64,000 nucleotides of DNA from Zhengella sedimenti (GTDB taxonomy: Bacteria; Pseudomonadota; Alphaproteobacteria; Rhizobiales; Rhizobiaceae), in assembly GCF_046506625.1 (NCBI RefSeq), contig NZ_JBKFFP010000004.1, forward strand, positions 357,360 through 421,359, given 5' to 3'. Below, piece by piece: positions 34,977 to 42,962 of the stretch (position 1 is its first letter; each line of letters opens with the position of its first letter). Under the pieces are notes generated by a model. That model had not been told where the DNA came from and ran no database searches. It worked only from the letters and a program-made list of their open reading frames with translations. Position numbers and translations under genes: made by a program.

Positions 34977-35966
34977 TCAGGCGCGCTGGGCGATCCGTAC
35001 GATCTGTTCGTGGATGGTGTCGGGCACTTCGATGAAGCCTTCCTTCGTCCGTTGCTCGCGCAAGGCGCGCGAGCGGTCGAACGGCATGCGCACCGGACCG
35101 CCGCCTTCGACCGGACGTGTCGAACGGATGGCGTCCGAATAGGCGGCGACCTCCTTCTTGAAATCGTCGAGCGAGGTCAGAAGGTCCGGGCGCATGGCCA
35201 TCACCACCATGCCGAACGAGGTCAGTTCGCCCGGGATCATCGGCGAACCCGCCAGCATGCCGAAAAGCTGCACGACGATGGCAAGTCCCGATCCGCGCGG
35301 CCCGCCCCAGGCCGTGAATGCGCCACCGAGGGCTGATGCGGGATCGGTGGTCGGCTTGCCGTCGGCGTCGAACGCCACGCCTTCGGGGATCGTCTGGCCG
35401 AGACGCCTTGCCAGCACGACCTGTGCATGAATGATGCTCGACGTGCCGATGTCCCAGATCACCGGGTCGCTGGCGCTCGGGAACCCGAAACAGATCGGAT
35501 TGGTGCCGAACCGCCCTTCGGTGCCGCCATGGGGCGCGACCCAGGCCGATGCATTGGAGGCGATCATGATCACGAGGTCCTGCGCCGTCGCCTGTTCGGC
35601 ATAGTAGGACAACATGCCCGTGTACCAGGTCTCGTTTGCCCCGACGATCGAGATGCCGCTTGCCTTGGCTTTATCGATGGCAACGTCCGTGGCGCGCTGA
35701 CCGACCAGATAACCCAGCTTGTCAGCGCCATCGATGGCCGCTGAGACCGGGGTTTCCCTGGTGATCGTGATTTCGCGGCCCGAATGGCCGGTCCGGTCGA
35801 TACGGTCGGCGATCGACAGCATACGCGCGAAACCCGCATATTCCAGGCCGCGCAATTCGCAGTCCATCAGGTGGCCGGCCGCTATCCTGGCTTCATCCTT
35901 CCGGTAACCGAGCTTGACCAGAACGTCTTCCGCAAGCGCATGAGCTTCAGCAATCGACAGTTTCAC
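34977..35966 (-). CDS. Ldh-family (malate/L-lactate/ureidoglycolate-type) NAD(P) dehydrogenase
   Basis: 329 aa from GTG 35966, with GGAGGAG 8 bases upstream. Type 2 malate/lactate dehydrogenase fold unrelated to Rossmann enzymes: VAPHGGTEGRFGTNPICFGF (near 147) binds cofactor, then MIPGELTSFGMVVMAM near the C-terminus. The segment usually carrying the catalytic His (SNHFG) reads ANETWYTGM, so His appears to be Tyr. It oxidises a 2-hydroxyacid or reduces a 2-oxo acid or imine; the substrate is unknown. Divergent from the 36162-38332 operon. Confidence 0.86.
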   Translation of the reverse strand: MKLSIAEAHALAEDVLVKLGYRKDEARIAAGHLMDCELRGLEYAGFARMLSIADRIDRTGHSGREITITRETPVSAAIDGADKLGYLVGQRATDVAIDKAKASGISIVGANETWYTGMLSYYAEQATAQDLVIMIASNASAWVAPHGGTEGRFGTNPICFGFPSASDPVIWDIGTSSIIHAQVVLARRLGQTIPEGVAFDADGKPTTDPASALGGAFTAWGGPRGSGLAIVVQLFGMLAGSPMIPGELTSFGMVVMAMRPDLLTSLDDFKKEVAAYSDAIRSTRPVEGGGPVRMPFDRSRALREQRTKEGFIEVPDTIHEQIVRIAQRA

Positions 35967-36161
35967 AATCGTTTCTCCTCCCTGCAAGGTCCATCCCGGG
36001 CGGACGGACAAGACAATGATGACTGAAACTATCACGCCGGCGCCCAGCGGCGTGGAGCGCTCGCCGCAATCCGTGACAAATCAGCTATGCACCATGCAGC
36101 CCGGACGAGACGCGACAATGCTTCTATGCTTTATTCGACCAATGGGAGCGGAGAGGAATCC
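35967..36161. promoter_or_regulatory. Divergent promoter region with partial ATAGC-type sites
   Basis: 195 bp between the Ldh gene and a three-gene + strand operon. It contains the half-site CAGCTATGCA at 36082-36091, identical to ten bases across and beyond the site at 29882. On the minus strand near 36115-36125, ATAGAAGCATT matches the consensus in 8 of 11 bases. These are weak candidates for the same regulator. Confidence 0.35.
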
Positions 36162-36743
36162 ATGAACGAAGAAGCCCTGCTCATGGTGTTGTGGCAACCG
36201 CCTGCGGCCTATGAGGAAGAGTTCAACGCCTGGTATGACACGGAACACCTGCCTGAGCGTGCCTGCATAGAGGGCTTCCGCACGGCGCGGCGTTATGTCG
36301 GCCTCGGCGACGGACCGAGCCACATGGCACTCTATGATCTCTCAAGTCTCGGCGTATTGGACGAGCCGGCCTACCAGGCAATCAGCGGCGACCACTACAG
36401 CCCGTGGTCCAGGCGCATCATGGCGCGCATTCCCCTCCAGCGGATCGCAGCCACGCTCCATACCGGGACGCCCGACATGACGAGCGATTGCATTCGCCTG
36501 GCGGTGATGAAGTTCGCGGTTGCCTCACCGGCCGATATCGACCGCCTGGCCAGCGCCCTGCCCGCTCTGCTCGACGGCGCGAATGGCGTCACGCGATGGA
36601 GGGTGTTCGCCGGTGTTGCCCCGAAGCCGGATTTCGCGCTGGTCGTGGTGGAATGCTCGACCACCGCGATCCCGCAGATCGATACGGCATCGACCGGACT
36701 GACAGCGACCCTTGCGGCCTCCTACCGGCCCTACCTCTACTGA
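36162..36743 (+). CDS. Uncharacterised protein, two ferredoxin-like (EthD/ABM-type) domains
   Basis: 193 aa, start supported by GAGAGGAAT just upstream. The first half has the alpha/beta-barrel pattern MVLWQPPAAYEEEFNAWYD...EHLPERACIEGFRTARRYV, ending in a W-R-RI segment. The second half repeats a weaker version from LAVMKFAVASPADIDRLASA to DFALVVVECST. Dimeric alpha-beta barrel proteins of this kind act as small monooxygenase-like or stability factors in degradation pathways. No catalytic residue can be named. Ten bp before the alpha/beta hydrolase gene. Confidence 0.72.
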   Translation: MNEEALLMVLWQPPAAYEEEFNAWYDTEHLPERACIEGFRTARRYVGLGDGPSHMALYDLSSLGVLDEPAYQAISGDHYSPWSRRIMARIPLQRIAATLHTGTPDMTSDCIRLAVMKFAVASPADIDRLASALPALLDGANGVTRWRVFAGVAPKPDFALVVVECSTTAIPQIDTASTGLTATLAASYRPYLY

Positions 36744-36753
36744 GGGGAACGCG

Positions 36754-37530
36754 ATGCAGCTCGACGGCAACCTCAATTTCGAACGTGGCGGCAATCGGGA
36801 CGGTCCCACCCTGCTGCTGGTTCACGCCATGGGCGCCGATCTTTCCTTCTGGTCGGCCTGCCGGTCGATCTGGGAACCGCACCTTGATTGCATTGCCATC
36901 GATCAGCGCGGGGCCGGCCGGTCGCCGGCATCGTCCGTCCCGCTCTCCCCTGCCGACCATGCGGCCGATCTCGCCGCATTCTGCAAGCGCCACGATCTCA
37001 CACGGGTCGGCGCGGTCGGCTGCGCGGTCGGTGCCATGGCGGCAGCCGTCTTCGCGGCGCGCCACCCGGACCTCGTCAACATGCTCGTGCTCTCCAATCC
37101 GGGTCACAGGATCGCCGATCCGGCGCGCTCGCTTCTCGCCCGGCGCGCCGAAACGGCGCGGGAGGGCGGCATGTCAGCCATCATGCCGGCGGCGACGGCG
37201 GCCGCCTTCGAGGGCTGCCCCGACGATGACCGCCAGCGCGACTACGTAGCCCGTTTCGCCGCGCAGGATCCGCAAGCCTATGCCTTGCAGATCGAGGGCA
37301 TGCTGGATGCCGACATTTCCGGGGATCTCCCTTCCATCGCCTGCCCGACCCTGATCGTCGGCGGCGGACGGGACCGCCTTCTGCCCATCTTCCATGCCGA
37401 GGCGATCCATGCCGCCATGCCAGGTTCCCGGCTGGTCCGCTATGAGGACGGGGCCCACTTCATCCCCTATCAGCAACCGGACCGTTTCGCCCGCGAGGTC
37501 CTGCGTTTCATCGACGCGAACGCCAGATAG
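36754..37530 (+). CDS. Alpha/beta hydrolase with Cys at the nucleophile elbow
   Basis: 258 aa, 3-oxoadipate enol-lactonase-like length and order. The oxyanion region is LLLVHAMGADLSFW (near 19-32). The nucleophile elbow, normally GxSxG, is VGCAVGAM (near 91-98), giving Cys for Ser. The acid is in VGGGRDRLLP (near 205) and the His in DGAHFIPY (near 233). Dienelactone hydrolases also use Cys, so a reactive lactone substrate is possible. In an operon with the two-barrel protein and an SDR. Confidence 0.85.
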   Translation: MQLDGNLNFERGGNRDGPTLLLVHAMGADLSFWSACRSIWEPHLDCIAIDQRGAGRSPASSVPLSPADHAADLAAFCKRHDLTRVGAVGCAVGAMAAAVFAARHPDLVNMLVLSNPGHRIADPARSLLARRAETAREGGMSAIMPAATAAAFEGCPDDDRQRDYVARFAAQDPQAYALQIEGMLDADISGDLPSIACPTLIVGGGRDRLLPIFHAEAIHAAMPGSRLVRYEDGAHFIPYQQPDRFAREVLRFIDANAR

Positions 37531-37555
37531 CCGCAACGCCTGAGAGGACATCGAC

Positions 37556-38332
37556 ATGGATCTCGGTCTTGAAAACAAGGTCGTCATCGTCACCGGCGGA
37601 TCGAAGGGCATCGGGCTTTCGTGCGCCAGGGCGTTCCTGGCCGAAGGCGCCAGGGTCGGTATCGTGTCGCGCTCGCCGGACAACATTGCCGGCGCGTTGC
37701 GCGAACTGCCCGGCGCCATCGGCGCCACGGCCGATCTTGTCGATCCTGAAGCCGCCGAACGTGCGCTGGACGAACTGGAAGCGGCGCTCGGACCCGTCGA
37801 TATTCTCGTCAACAGTGCCGGCGCGGCGCGGCGCACGCCGCCCGATGACTTGCGGCCGGCTGTCTGGCGGGCCGCGATGGATTCCAAGTTCTTCAGCTAC
37901 ATCAACATGATCGATCCCGCCATCAAGCGCATGGCGGCGCGCGGAACCGGTGTTGTCGTCAACGTGATCGGCGCGGGCGGCAAGGTCGCGGCCCCGACGC
38001 ATATTGCAGGCGGCTCGGCCAATGCGGCGCTTCAACTGGCAACCGCTGGTCTTGCGACTGCCTATGCCGGGCGCGGCATCCGGGTGGTGGCAATCAGTCC
38101 CGGCCTGACCGAAACTACCCGCGTCGATGAAGGCTTCAGGGCCCAGGCAGCGGCGTCCGGCATCTCCATGCAGGAAGCGCGAACACGCGCGGTCGCCCGG
38201 ATACCGATGGGCCGTGCGGCCGATCCCGGCGAGATCGCCAACATGGTGGTGTTCGCGGCGAGCGGCAAGGCCAGCTATCTGACCGGCGTCTCGATCGTCA
38301 TGGATGGCGCGACGAACCCGGTTGTCGTGTGA
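37556..38332 (+). CDS. SDR-family protein lacking the Tyr/Lys catalytic pair
   Basis: 258 aa short-chain dehydrogenase fold. The cofactor motif TGGSKGIGLSCA (near 13) and NSAGAARRTP (near 86) are normal, as is the C-terminal GVSIVMDGATNP. The YxxxK region reads HIAGGSANAALQL, so both Tyr and Lys are missing. A subgroup of SDRs with AGG(S/A)ANAAL exists, and its chemistry is not clear to me. Last gene of its operon; convergent with the GntR gene. Confidence 0.83.
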   Translation: MDLGLENKVVIVTGGSKGIGLSCARAFLAEGARVGIVSRSPDNIAGALRELPGAIGATADLVDPEAAERALDELEAALGPVDILVNSAGAARRTPPDDLRPAVWRAAMDSKFFSYINMIDPAIKRMAARGTGVVVNVIGAGGKVAAPTHIAGGSANAALQLATAGLATAYAGRGIRVVAISPGLTETTRVDEGFRAQAAASGISMQEARTRAVARIPMGRAADPGEIANMVVFAASGKASYLTGVSIVMDGATNPVVV

Positions 38333-38386
38333 AGCCCTGACCGGAGGCATTCGGGCACGACATTTTTTACCGCACTCCCGAAGGTG

Positions 38387-39160
38387 TCAGGTTGCCGGCC
38401 CGGCGTGATCGCCGCCCGCCTGTGCTTCTCCCGCGATGCGCGGATTGAAGGAGCCGGTCTCCTCGAAATAGCGCTGGAGTGCGGCAAGCGCGGCGGTATG
38501 GTTGGCCCGCAGGATCGCGCCGGCAAGATTGGAATCGTGGTTTTCGTAAGCCTTGACCAGCTGGATGTGATCCTCCAGCGACTTCACCATCCGGTTGGGA
38601 AGCGAAAGGCTGATACGGCGTATGGCGAGCGTGCGCAGCAGCAGGGAGTCATGGATGCGCTTGGCGGTCTGGTTCCCGGAGGCCCGCGTGTCATTGTCGT
38701 GAAATTCCACGCTCAGCCAGGAAAAGGCCGCCACGTCGCCGATCTCGGCCGCCTTTTGCATCCGCCCGAGGATGCCGTCGAGAAGGTCGATGTGATCATC
38801 CGTGACCTTCGTCGCCAGGTCGGCCGCCATGAGTTCGAACAGCGCCGTCCGCGTCCGGTAAATCTCGGAGACCTCTGTGAGGGTATGGACATGGGCGCGC
38901 GGGCGGCGGCGCGGCGGAATTTCGACCAGGCCTTCGTTTTCGAGCAGGATTAGGGCCTCGCGCACGGGTGTGCGGCTGGTATGGTAGCGGCGCGACAGTT
39001 CGACCGTGTTGAGATCGTGACCCGGCAGGATCACCGCTTCAACGATCTCGGCGCCGATCTCGCAGGCGATCTGGGCCACGAGCGAAGGCCTGTCATGGCG
39101 GCTGGCAACAATCGACCGGATGACGTGCTGGGCCTGTGCCAGGGATTCCTCGCGCGTCAT
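38387..39160 (-). CDS. GntR-family regulator, FadR/FCD subfamily
   Basis: 257 aa from MTREESLAQA. The winged helix has the family segment LNTVELSRRYHTSRTPVREAL in part (near 49-68), then LENEGLVEI. The C-terminal all-helical FCD domain carries likely metal/ligand residues (SVEFHDN near 159 and the later His residues in SLEDHIQ and RANHTAAL). FCD regulators commonly sense organic acids and repress the catabolic genes beside them. It is the last gene of the long minus-strand operon and probably controls it. Confidence 0.92.
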   Translation of the reverse strand: MTREESLAQAQHVIRSIVASRHDRPSLVAQIACEIGAEIVEAVILPGHDLNTVELSRRYHTSRTPVREALILLENEGLVEIPPRRRPRAHVHTLTEVSEIYRTRTALFELMAADLATKVTDDHIDLLDGILGRMQKAAEIGDVAAFSWLSVEFHDNDTRASGNQTAKRIHDSLLLRTLAIRRISLSLPNRMVKSLEDHIQLVKAYENHDSNLAGAILRANHTAALAALQRYFEETGSFNPRIAGEAQAGGDHAGPAT

Positions 39161-39287
39161 CTTTCCTTCGCCGCCGCGCCACCAGGAAAGCCCCCGGCCG
39201 CCTTCCGGCCGCCCGCCTTGAGAGGCCGTTGCGCCCGTGGTCACGATTTGCGGCGAGGAACCTCGCATCCCGTTTCACCTTTCATGG

Positions 39288-40358
39288 TCACACGCGCTCG
39301 AACGTGCCTACACGGCCGGGCAGCGATTCCAGTTCAAGACCATATGTCGTGTTTGCGGTTCTGAAGAAAAGGTCAAGCCGTTCATCAGGAGAACAATCCC
39401 CGGCGATCTTCTTGAAGGCGTTCCACAGCACCGGATAGGAAACCGATCCCTTGTCGACCGGGAAATTGCTTTCGAACATGCAGCGCCGGGGCGAGAAAGT
39501 CTCCATGCATTCGCGCATATAGGGACCCCAGGCGGCAGCCAGATCGTCCGACGAGGGTGGCAACGGCCGCTCGTCGAAATCGAAACCGGACATCCGCATG
39601 CCGAAGCCGCCGAGTTTCACCCGGATGTTCGCAAAACCTGCGAGGCGGCGCATCCAATGGCGCCAGTCGCCGAACACCTCGTCACGGCGGCCCGCATAGG
39701 GACCCATGCCGATCGGCCCGCCCTGGTGGTTCAGGACGATCGCCAGGTCCGGCATGGCATGGGCAAGATCGACGAGATCGTTGAGCTGCGTATGGTACAT
39801 CCAGGCGTCGAACACGAGCCCGCGCCGCGAGACCTCACGAAGGCCCTGGCGCACCGCCGGCTCGTAAAGCAGCCCGGCAGGCTGGGAAGTCACGGAGCCC
39901 CGCGCCTGCGGGTCGCCATGCCAGGCGGTGGTGTAGCGGATGCCCCGGAACCGTCCCCGCCCCGCCTCGATATGGGCGTCGAGGACGGGGCCGGCCGCTT
40001 CGCCCAGCATCATGTCGACAAAGCCGATGATGCCGGCCGCGACCCTGGGACCCTCCGGGACAAGCGCGCTTTCCTCGGTGATGGCCGCGACCATTTCGGT
40101 CTCGCCCAGCGAACGCAGTTCCGGCGGGCCATCGGTGCGGTAACCCTCCCTGCCCTCTGCAAAGACCGTCGCGACCACGTTGTGGCCGCTCGAAAGGTCG
40201 CCTTGGATATCGGCAAGCAGGTACCGGCTGCCCGGCTTGTCCCAGAGATGATGGTGCGCATCGATGATCGGGAGGTCCGGGTCGATCACGGCTTCCCGGT
40301 GCAGGCTGAGCCACGCTTCCCGGACGGGGATATGCTTGGGCTTCGGGGCATCGCTCAT
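39288..40358 (-). CDS. Amidohydrolase-family protein (lactonase/2-pyrone-type)
   Basis: 356 aa TIM barrel. IIDAHHHLWDKPGSRYL (near 31-47) carries the HxH metal motif. IVLNHQGGP (near 204) and FESNFPVDKG (near 308) carry later ligands including the Asp. This pattern fits the amidohydrolase-2 group of 2-pyrone-4,6-dicarbaxylate lactonase and L-fucono/rhamnono-lactonase-like enzymes. 12 bp after the quinone oxidoreductase gene and 127 bp before the GntR gene. Confidence 0.86.
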   Translation of the reverse strand: MSDAPKPKHIPVREAWLSLHREAVIDPDLPIIDAHHHLWDKPGSRYLLADIQGDLSSGHNVVATVFAEGREGYRTDGPPELRSLGETEMVAAITEESALVPEGPRVAAGIIGFVDMMLGEAAGPVLDAHIEAGRGRFRGIRYTTAWHGDPQARGSVTSQPAGLLYEPAVRQGLREVSRRGLVFDAWMYHTQLNDLVDLAHAMPDLAIVLNHQGGPIGMGPYAGRRDEVFGDWRHWMRRLAGFANIRVKLGGFGMRMSGFDFDERPLPPSSDDLAAAWGPYMRECMETFSPRRCMFESNFPVDKGSVSYPVLWNAFKKIAGDCSPDERLDLFFRTANTTYGLELESLPGRVGTFERV

Positions 40359-40370
40359 CTCGGCTACCGG

Positions 40371-41360
40371 TCAGGGGATGAGGACGCTGGCGCCCTGTGT
40401 CATGCGCGACTCCAGGGCCCGGTGTGCATCGGCCGCATCGGCGAGGCGGAAGGTCTGGTTCACCCGGATCTGCACCGCGCCGCGCAGGACGACATCCATG
40501 AGATCGTTCGCCCGCGACAGGAGTTCGCCCCGGCTGCGCACGAACCATGCGAAGGCCGCGCCGGTGATGCTCAGCGAACCCAGCCTGTTCAGATCGAAGA
40601 TCTTGACCGGGGGAACCGGACCCGAGGCCGTGCCGAAGCTGACCAGCAGCCCGTGCGGGCGCAGGCTCATCAGCGAACTCTCGAACGTGTCATGGCCGAC
40701 GCTGTCATAGACGACCGGCACGCCCTCGCCGCCGGTCAGTTGCCTCACCCGCTCCGCCACGTTGTCCCGGCCCGATATCAGCACGTGATGGCACCCGTGC
40801 TCCCTGGCCGTCCGGGCCTTCTCGTCGGAACTGACGACACCGATGACCCGCGCGCCCAGATGGTTTGCCCATTGGGTCATCACGGTGCCGACGCCGCCGG
40901 CAGCCGCATGGACAAGGATCGTCTCCCCTGCCCTCACTGGATAGACGCTCTTCAGCAGATATTGCGCGGTCAGGCCTTTCACGATCATTCCGGCCGCGGT
41001 CACATCGTCGATTTCGTCCGGCAGCAGGATCAGCCGGCTGGCATCGAACAGGCGCGCCTCCGCATAGGACCCTGGCGGGAAAGCCGGACCGCCCGCCGCA
41101 TAGGCGACACGGTCGCCGACTTTCACCTCGGTGACGCCCGGTCCGACCTTTTCGACCACGCCCGCCGCCTCGCCGCCCAGCACATGCGGCAGGCTCGGCA
41201 TCGGGTAGCGGCCCTCCCGGTTGTGGGTATCGGCGAAGTTGAGGCCGATTGCCGTATGGCGGACATAGGCTTGCCCGGGTCCCGGTTCCCCGATCTCGAC
41301 ATCCTCGTAGCGCAGGTTTTCGGGCCCGCCATATTCGTGGATTCGTACGGCTTTCACCAT
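40371..41360 (-). CDS. NADPH:quinone oxidoreductase-like (MDR, zinc-free)
   Basis: 329 aa. No zinc-ligand cysteines; GLNFADTHNREGRYPMP (near 48) and the nucleotide motif VHAAAGGVGTVMTQWANHLGA (near 148) are typical of the QOR group. GLTAQYLLKSVYP precedes the cofactor site. It reduces quinones or enoyl intermediates with NADPH. The second of two close ATGs (41360) is chosen because AGGAA has 7-base spacing to it. Part of the long minus-strand operon, 28 bp after the DUF35 gene. Confidence 0.93.
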   Translation of the reverse strand: MVKAVRIHEYGGPENLRYEDVEIGEPGPGQAYVRHTAIGLNFADTHNREGRYPMPSLPHVLGGEAAGVVEKVGPGVTEVKVGDRVAYAAGGPAFPPGSYAEARLFDASRLILLPDEIDDVTAAGMIVKGLTAQYLLKSVYPVRAGETILVHAAAGGVGTVMTQWANHLGARVIGVVSSDEKARTAREHGCHHVLISGRDNVAERVRQLTGGEGVPVVYDSVGHDTFESSLMSLRPHGLLVSFGTASGPVPPVKIFDLNRLGSLSITGAAFAWFVRSRGELLSRANDLMDVVLRGAVQIRVNQTFRLADAADAHRALESRMTQGASVLIP

Positions 41361-41388
41361 GGTCATGTTCCTGATTTCTCGATGCGCT

Positions 41389-41808
41389 TCATTCGTCCAG
41401 TTCGAAACGGGGCAAGGCGACGCCATCGTCCATTTCGGCAACCGTCAGCTTCACGCGGCGCCCGACCGGTCTGTCGTCGCGCGGATCGCCGATGAGGTTG
41501 CTGATGACGGTCGGACCCTCGTCGAGCCTGACCGCGATGACATTGTAGGGAGCCGGATAGGCGGGAAGATACTGCTTGTGAAAGACGATCCACGACAGAA
41601 GTTCGCCCCGGCCCGATACCGGTTTCCATTCGCAATCCGGCGAAAGGCATGCCTGGCACGCCGGACCGGGCGGATAGCGCCATGTTCCGCACTGCGCGCA
41701 GCACTGGAGATGCAGCTTGCCCGTTTCCTTGAGCAATTGCCACATCGGGGCATCGTAAAGACCCATGACCCGGGGTGGCGTGATCGATGTCTGCGGTTCC
41801 ATTGTCAT
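41389..41808 (-). CDS. Zn-ribbon OB-fold (DUF35) partner protein 3
   Basis: 139 aa. Zinc ribbon CAQCGTWRYPPGPACQAC (near 36-53) then OB-fold (GELLSWIVFHKQYLPAY). Its ATG overlaps the stop of thiolase-like protein 3 (ATGA), as in the other pairs. The order thiolase-then-DUF35 is the same in all three pairs although this one lies in another operon on the other strand. Confidence 0.92.
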   Translation of the reverse strand: MTMEPQTSITPPRVMGLYDAPMWQLLKETGKLHLQCCAQCGTWRYPPGPACQACLSPDCEWKPVSGRGELLSWIVFHKQYLPAYPAPYNVIAVRLDEGPTVISNLIGDPRDDRPVGRRVKLTVAEMDDGVALPRFELDE

Positions 41809-42962
41809 GCCCCGTAGATGATGGATACGGCCTTGCCGGCCACATCGGAGGTATAGTGGACACGCCGGCAGTTGCCGATCTGGCGGTCGCCGCATTCTCC
41901 ACGTGCCTGGCGGACACATTCGATCTGGTGGTTCCAGCCCTGCATGTAGCTCTCCGAAAGATGCCCGCCGCTGGTGTTGGTCGGCAGCCTGCCGGCCAGG
42001 CCGATGCCCTGTTCCCGCATGAACTTGCCGGATTCGCCAACTTGGCAATAGCCATAGCCTTCAAGCGCCAGCGGAACGTGGACGGAGAAGCTGTCATAGA
42101 CCTGCAGCACGTCGATGTCGGACGGATCGAGACCGGACTGACCGAATATCTGCTCGGCCACCGCCTGTTGTGCCGGACGATAGAAGTCGGTCAGCCGCGG
42201 TTCCAGGCTTGTCGCACCGGCATTGAGGTCGTAACGGCCAAGCGCCTCGATATAGACGGGTTTGCGCGAGAGCTTCCTGGCCATCTCCGCCTCGGCGATG
42301 ATCAGCGCCACGCCCCCGTCATTGATGAGGCAGTAGTCGAACAGGCGCAGCGGCTCGGTGATGTAGGGAGCAGCCATGTAGTTATCGATGGTGATCCGCT
42401 TGCGCTGGATGGCGTTCGGATTGAGCGATGCGCCTTCCCGCTGCGCGACCGCCACATGGCCGAGATCACGTTCGCTGACGCCGTAAAGTTCGGCGAAGCG
42501 CTGGAACATCAGCGCGTAGAGCGCGCCCTGCGAGGTCATGCCCCACGGCGCGTGATAGACATATGACAGGAACATGTCGCCACCCATCGCCTGGGGGCCG
42601 CCATACTGCGTGCCGACCGAACGCTGGTCGTTCCCGTAGACCAGCGCGACCACATCCGCCATGCCGGTCTCGATCGCCATGCAGGCCTGGACGACCGACA
42701 GCACCGCGTCGGCCTGGTCGCCCCACCGGACGTTCATGTTCAGGACTTCGGCCATGCGCTCATAGGCCGTGGTCGGACCGACGATCAGCCCGTCGATCTG
42801 GTCGCGCGTCATTTCGGCGTCGGCCAGCGCGTTGCGAAAGGCGCTGGCAGCATAGCCATAGCAGTCATCAGGGCGCTCGCCGGCACGTACCCGTTTCCAG
42901 TCGCCGACCCAGTCCGTATGGCCGACGCCGACGACAGCGGCGACGCGGTTGCGCATGCTCAT
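41805..42962 (-). CDS. Thiolase-like (SCP-x/Ltp2-type) protein 3
   Basis: 385 aa. Close in design to protein 1: QADAVLSVVQACMAIETGMA replaces the thiolase nucleophile block, with no Cys at the canonical site. VYDSFSVHVPLALEGYGYCQ and NTSGGHLSESYMQGWNHQ retain the C-terminal His and Tyr. Likely forms a complex with the overlapping DUF35 gene to cleave or form a C-C bond on a CoA thioester. Start overlaps the stop of the upstream CoA-transferase. Confidence 0.88.
   Translation of the reverse strand: MSMRNRVAAVVGVGHTDWVGDWKRVRAGERPDDCYGYAASAFRNALADAEMTRDQIDGLIVGPTTAYERMAEVLNMNVRWGDQADAVLSVVQACMAIETGMADVVALVYGNDQRSVGTQYGGPQAMGGDMFLSYVYHAPWGMTSQGALYALMFQRFAELYGVSERDLGHVAVAQREGASLNPNAIQRKRITIDNYMAAPYITEPLRLFDYCLINDGGVALIIAEAEMARKLSRKPVYIEALGRYDLNAGATSLEPRLTDFYRPAQQAVAEQIFGQSGLDPSDIDVLQVYDSFSVHVPLALEGYGYCQVGESGKFMREQGIGLAGRLPTNTSGGHLSESYMQGWNHQIECVRQARGECGDRQIGNCRRVHYTSDVAGKAVSIIYGA

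Noticed and set aside
38350..38382. TTCGGG/CCCGAA hairpin with an internal T-run between the SDR and GntR genes
   Set aside because: Short stem with a 21-base loop that itself contains the T-run; not a convincing terminator.
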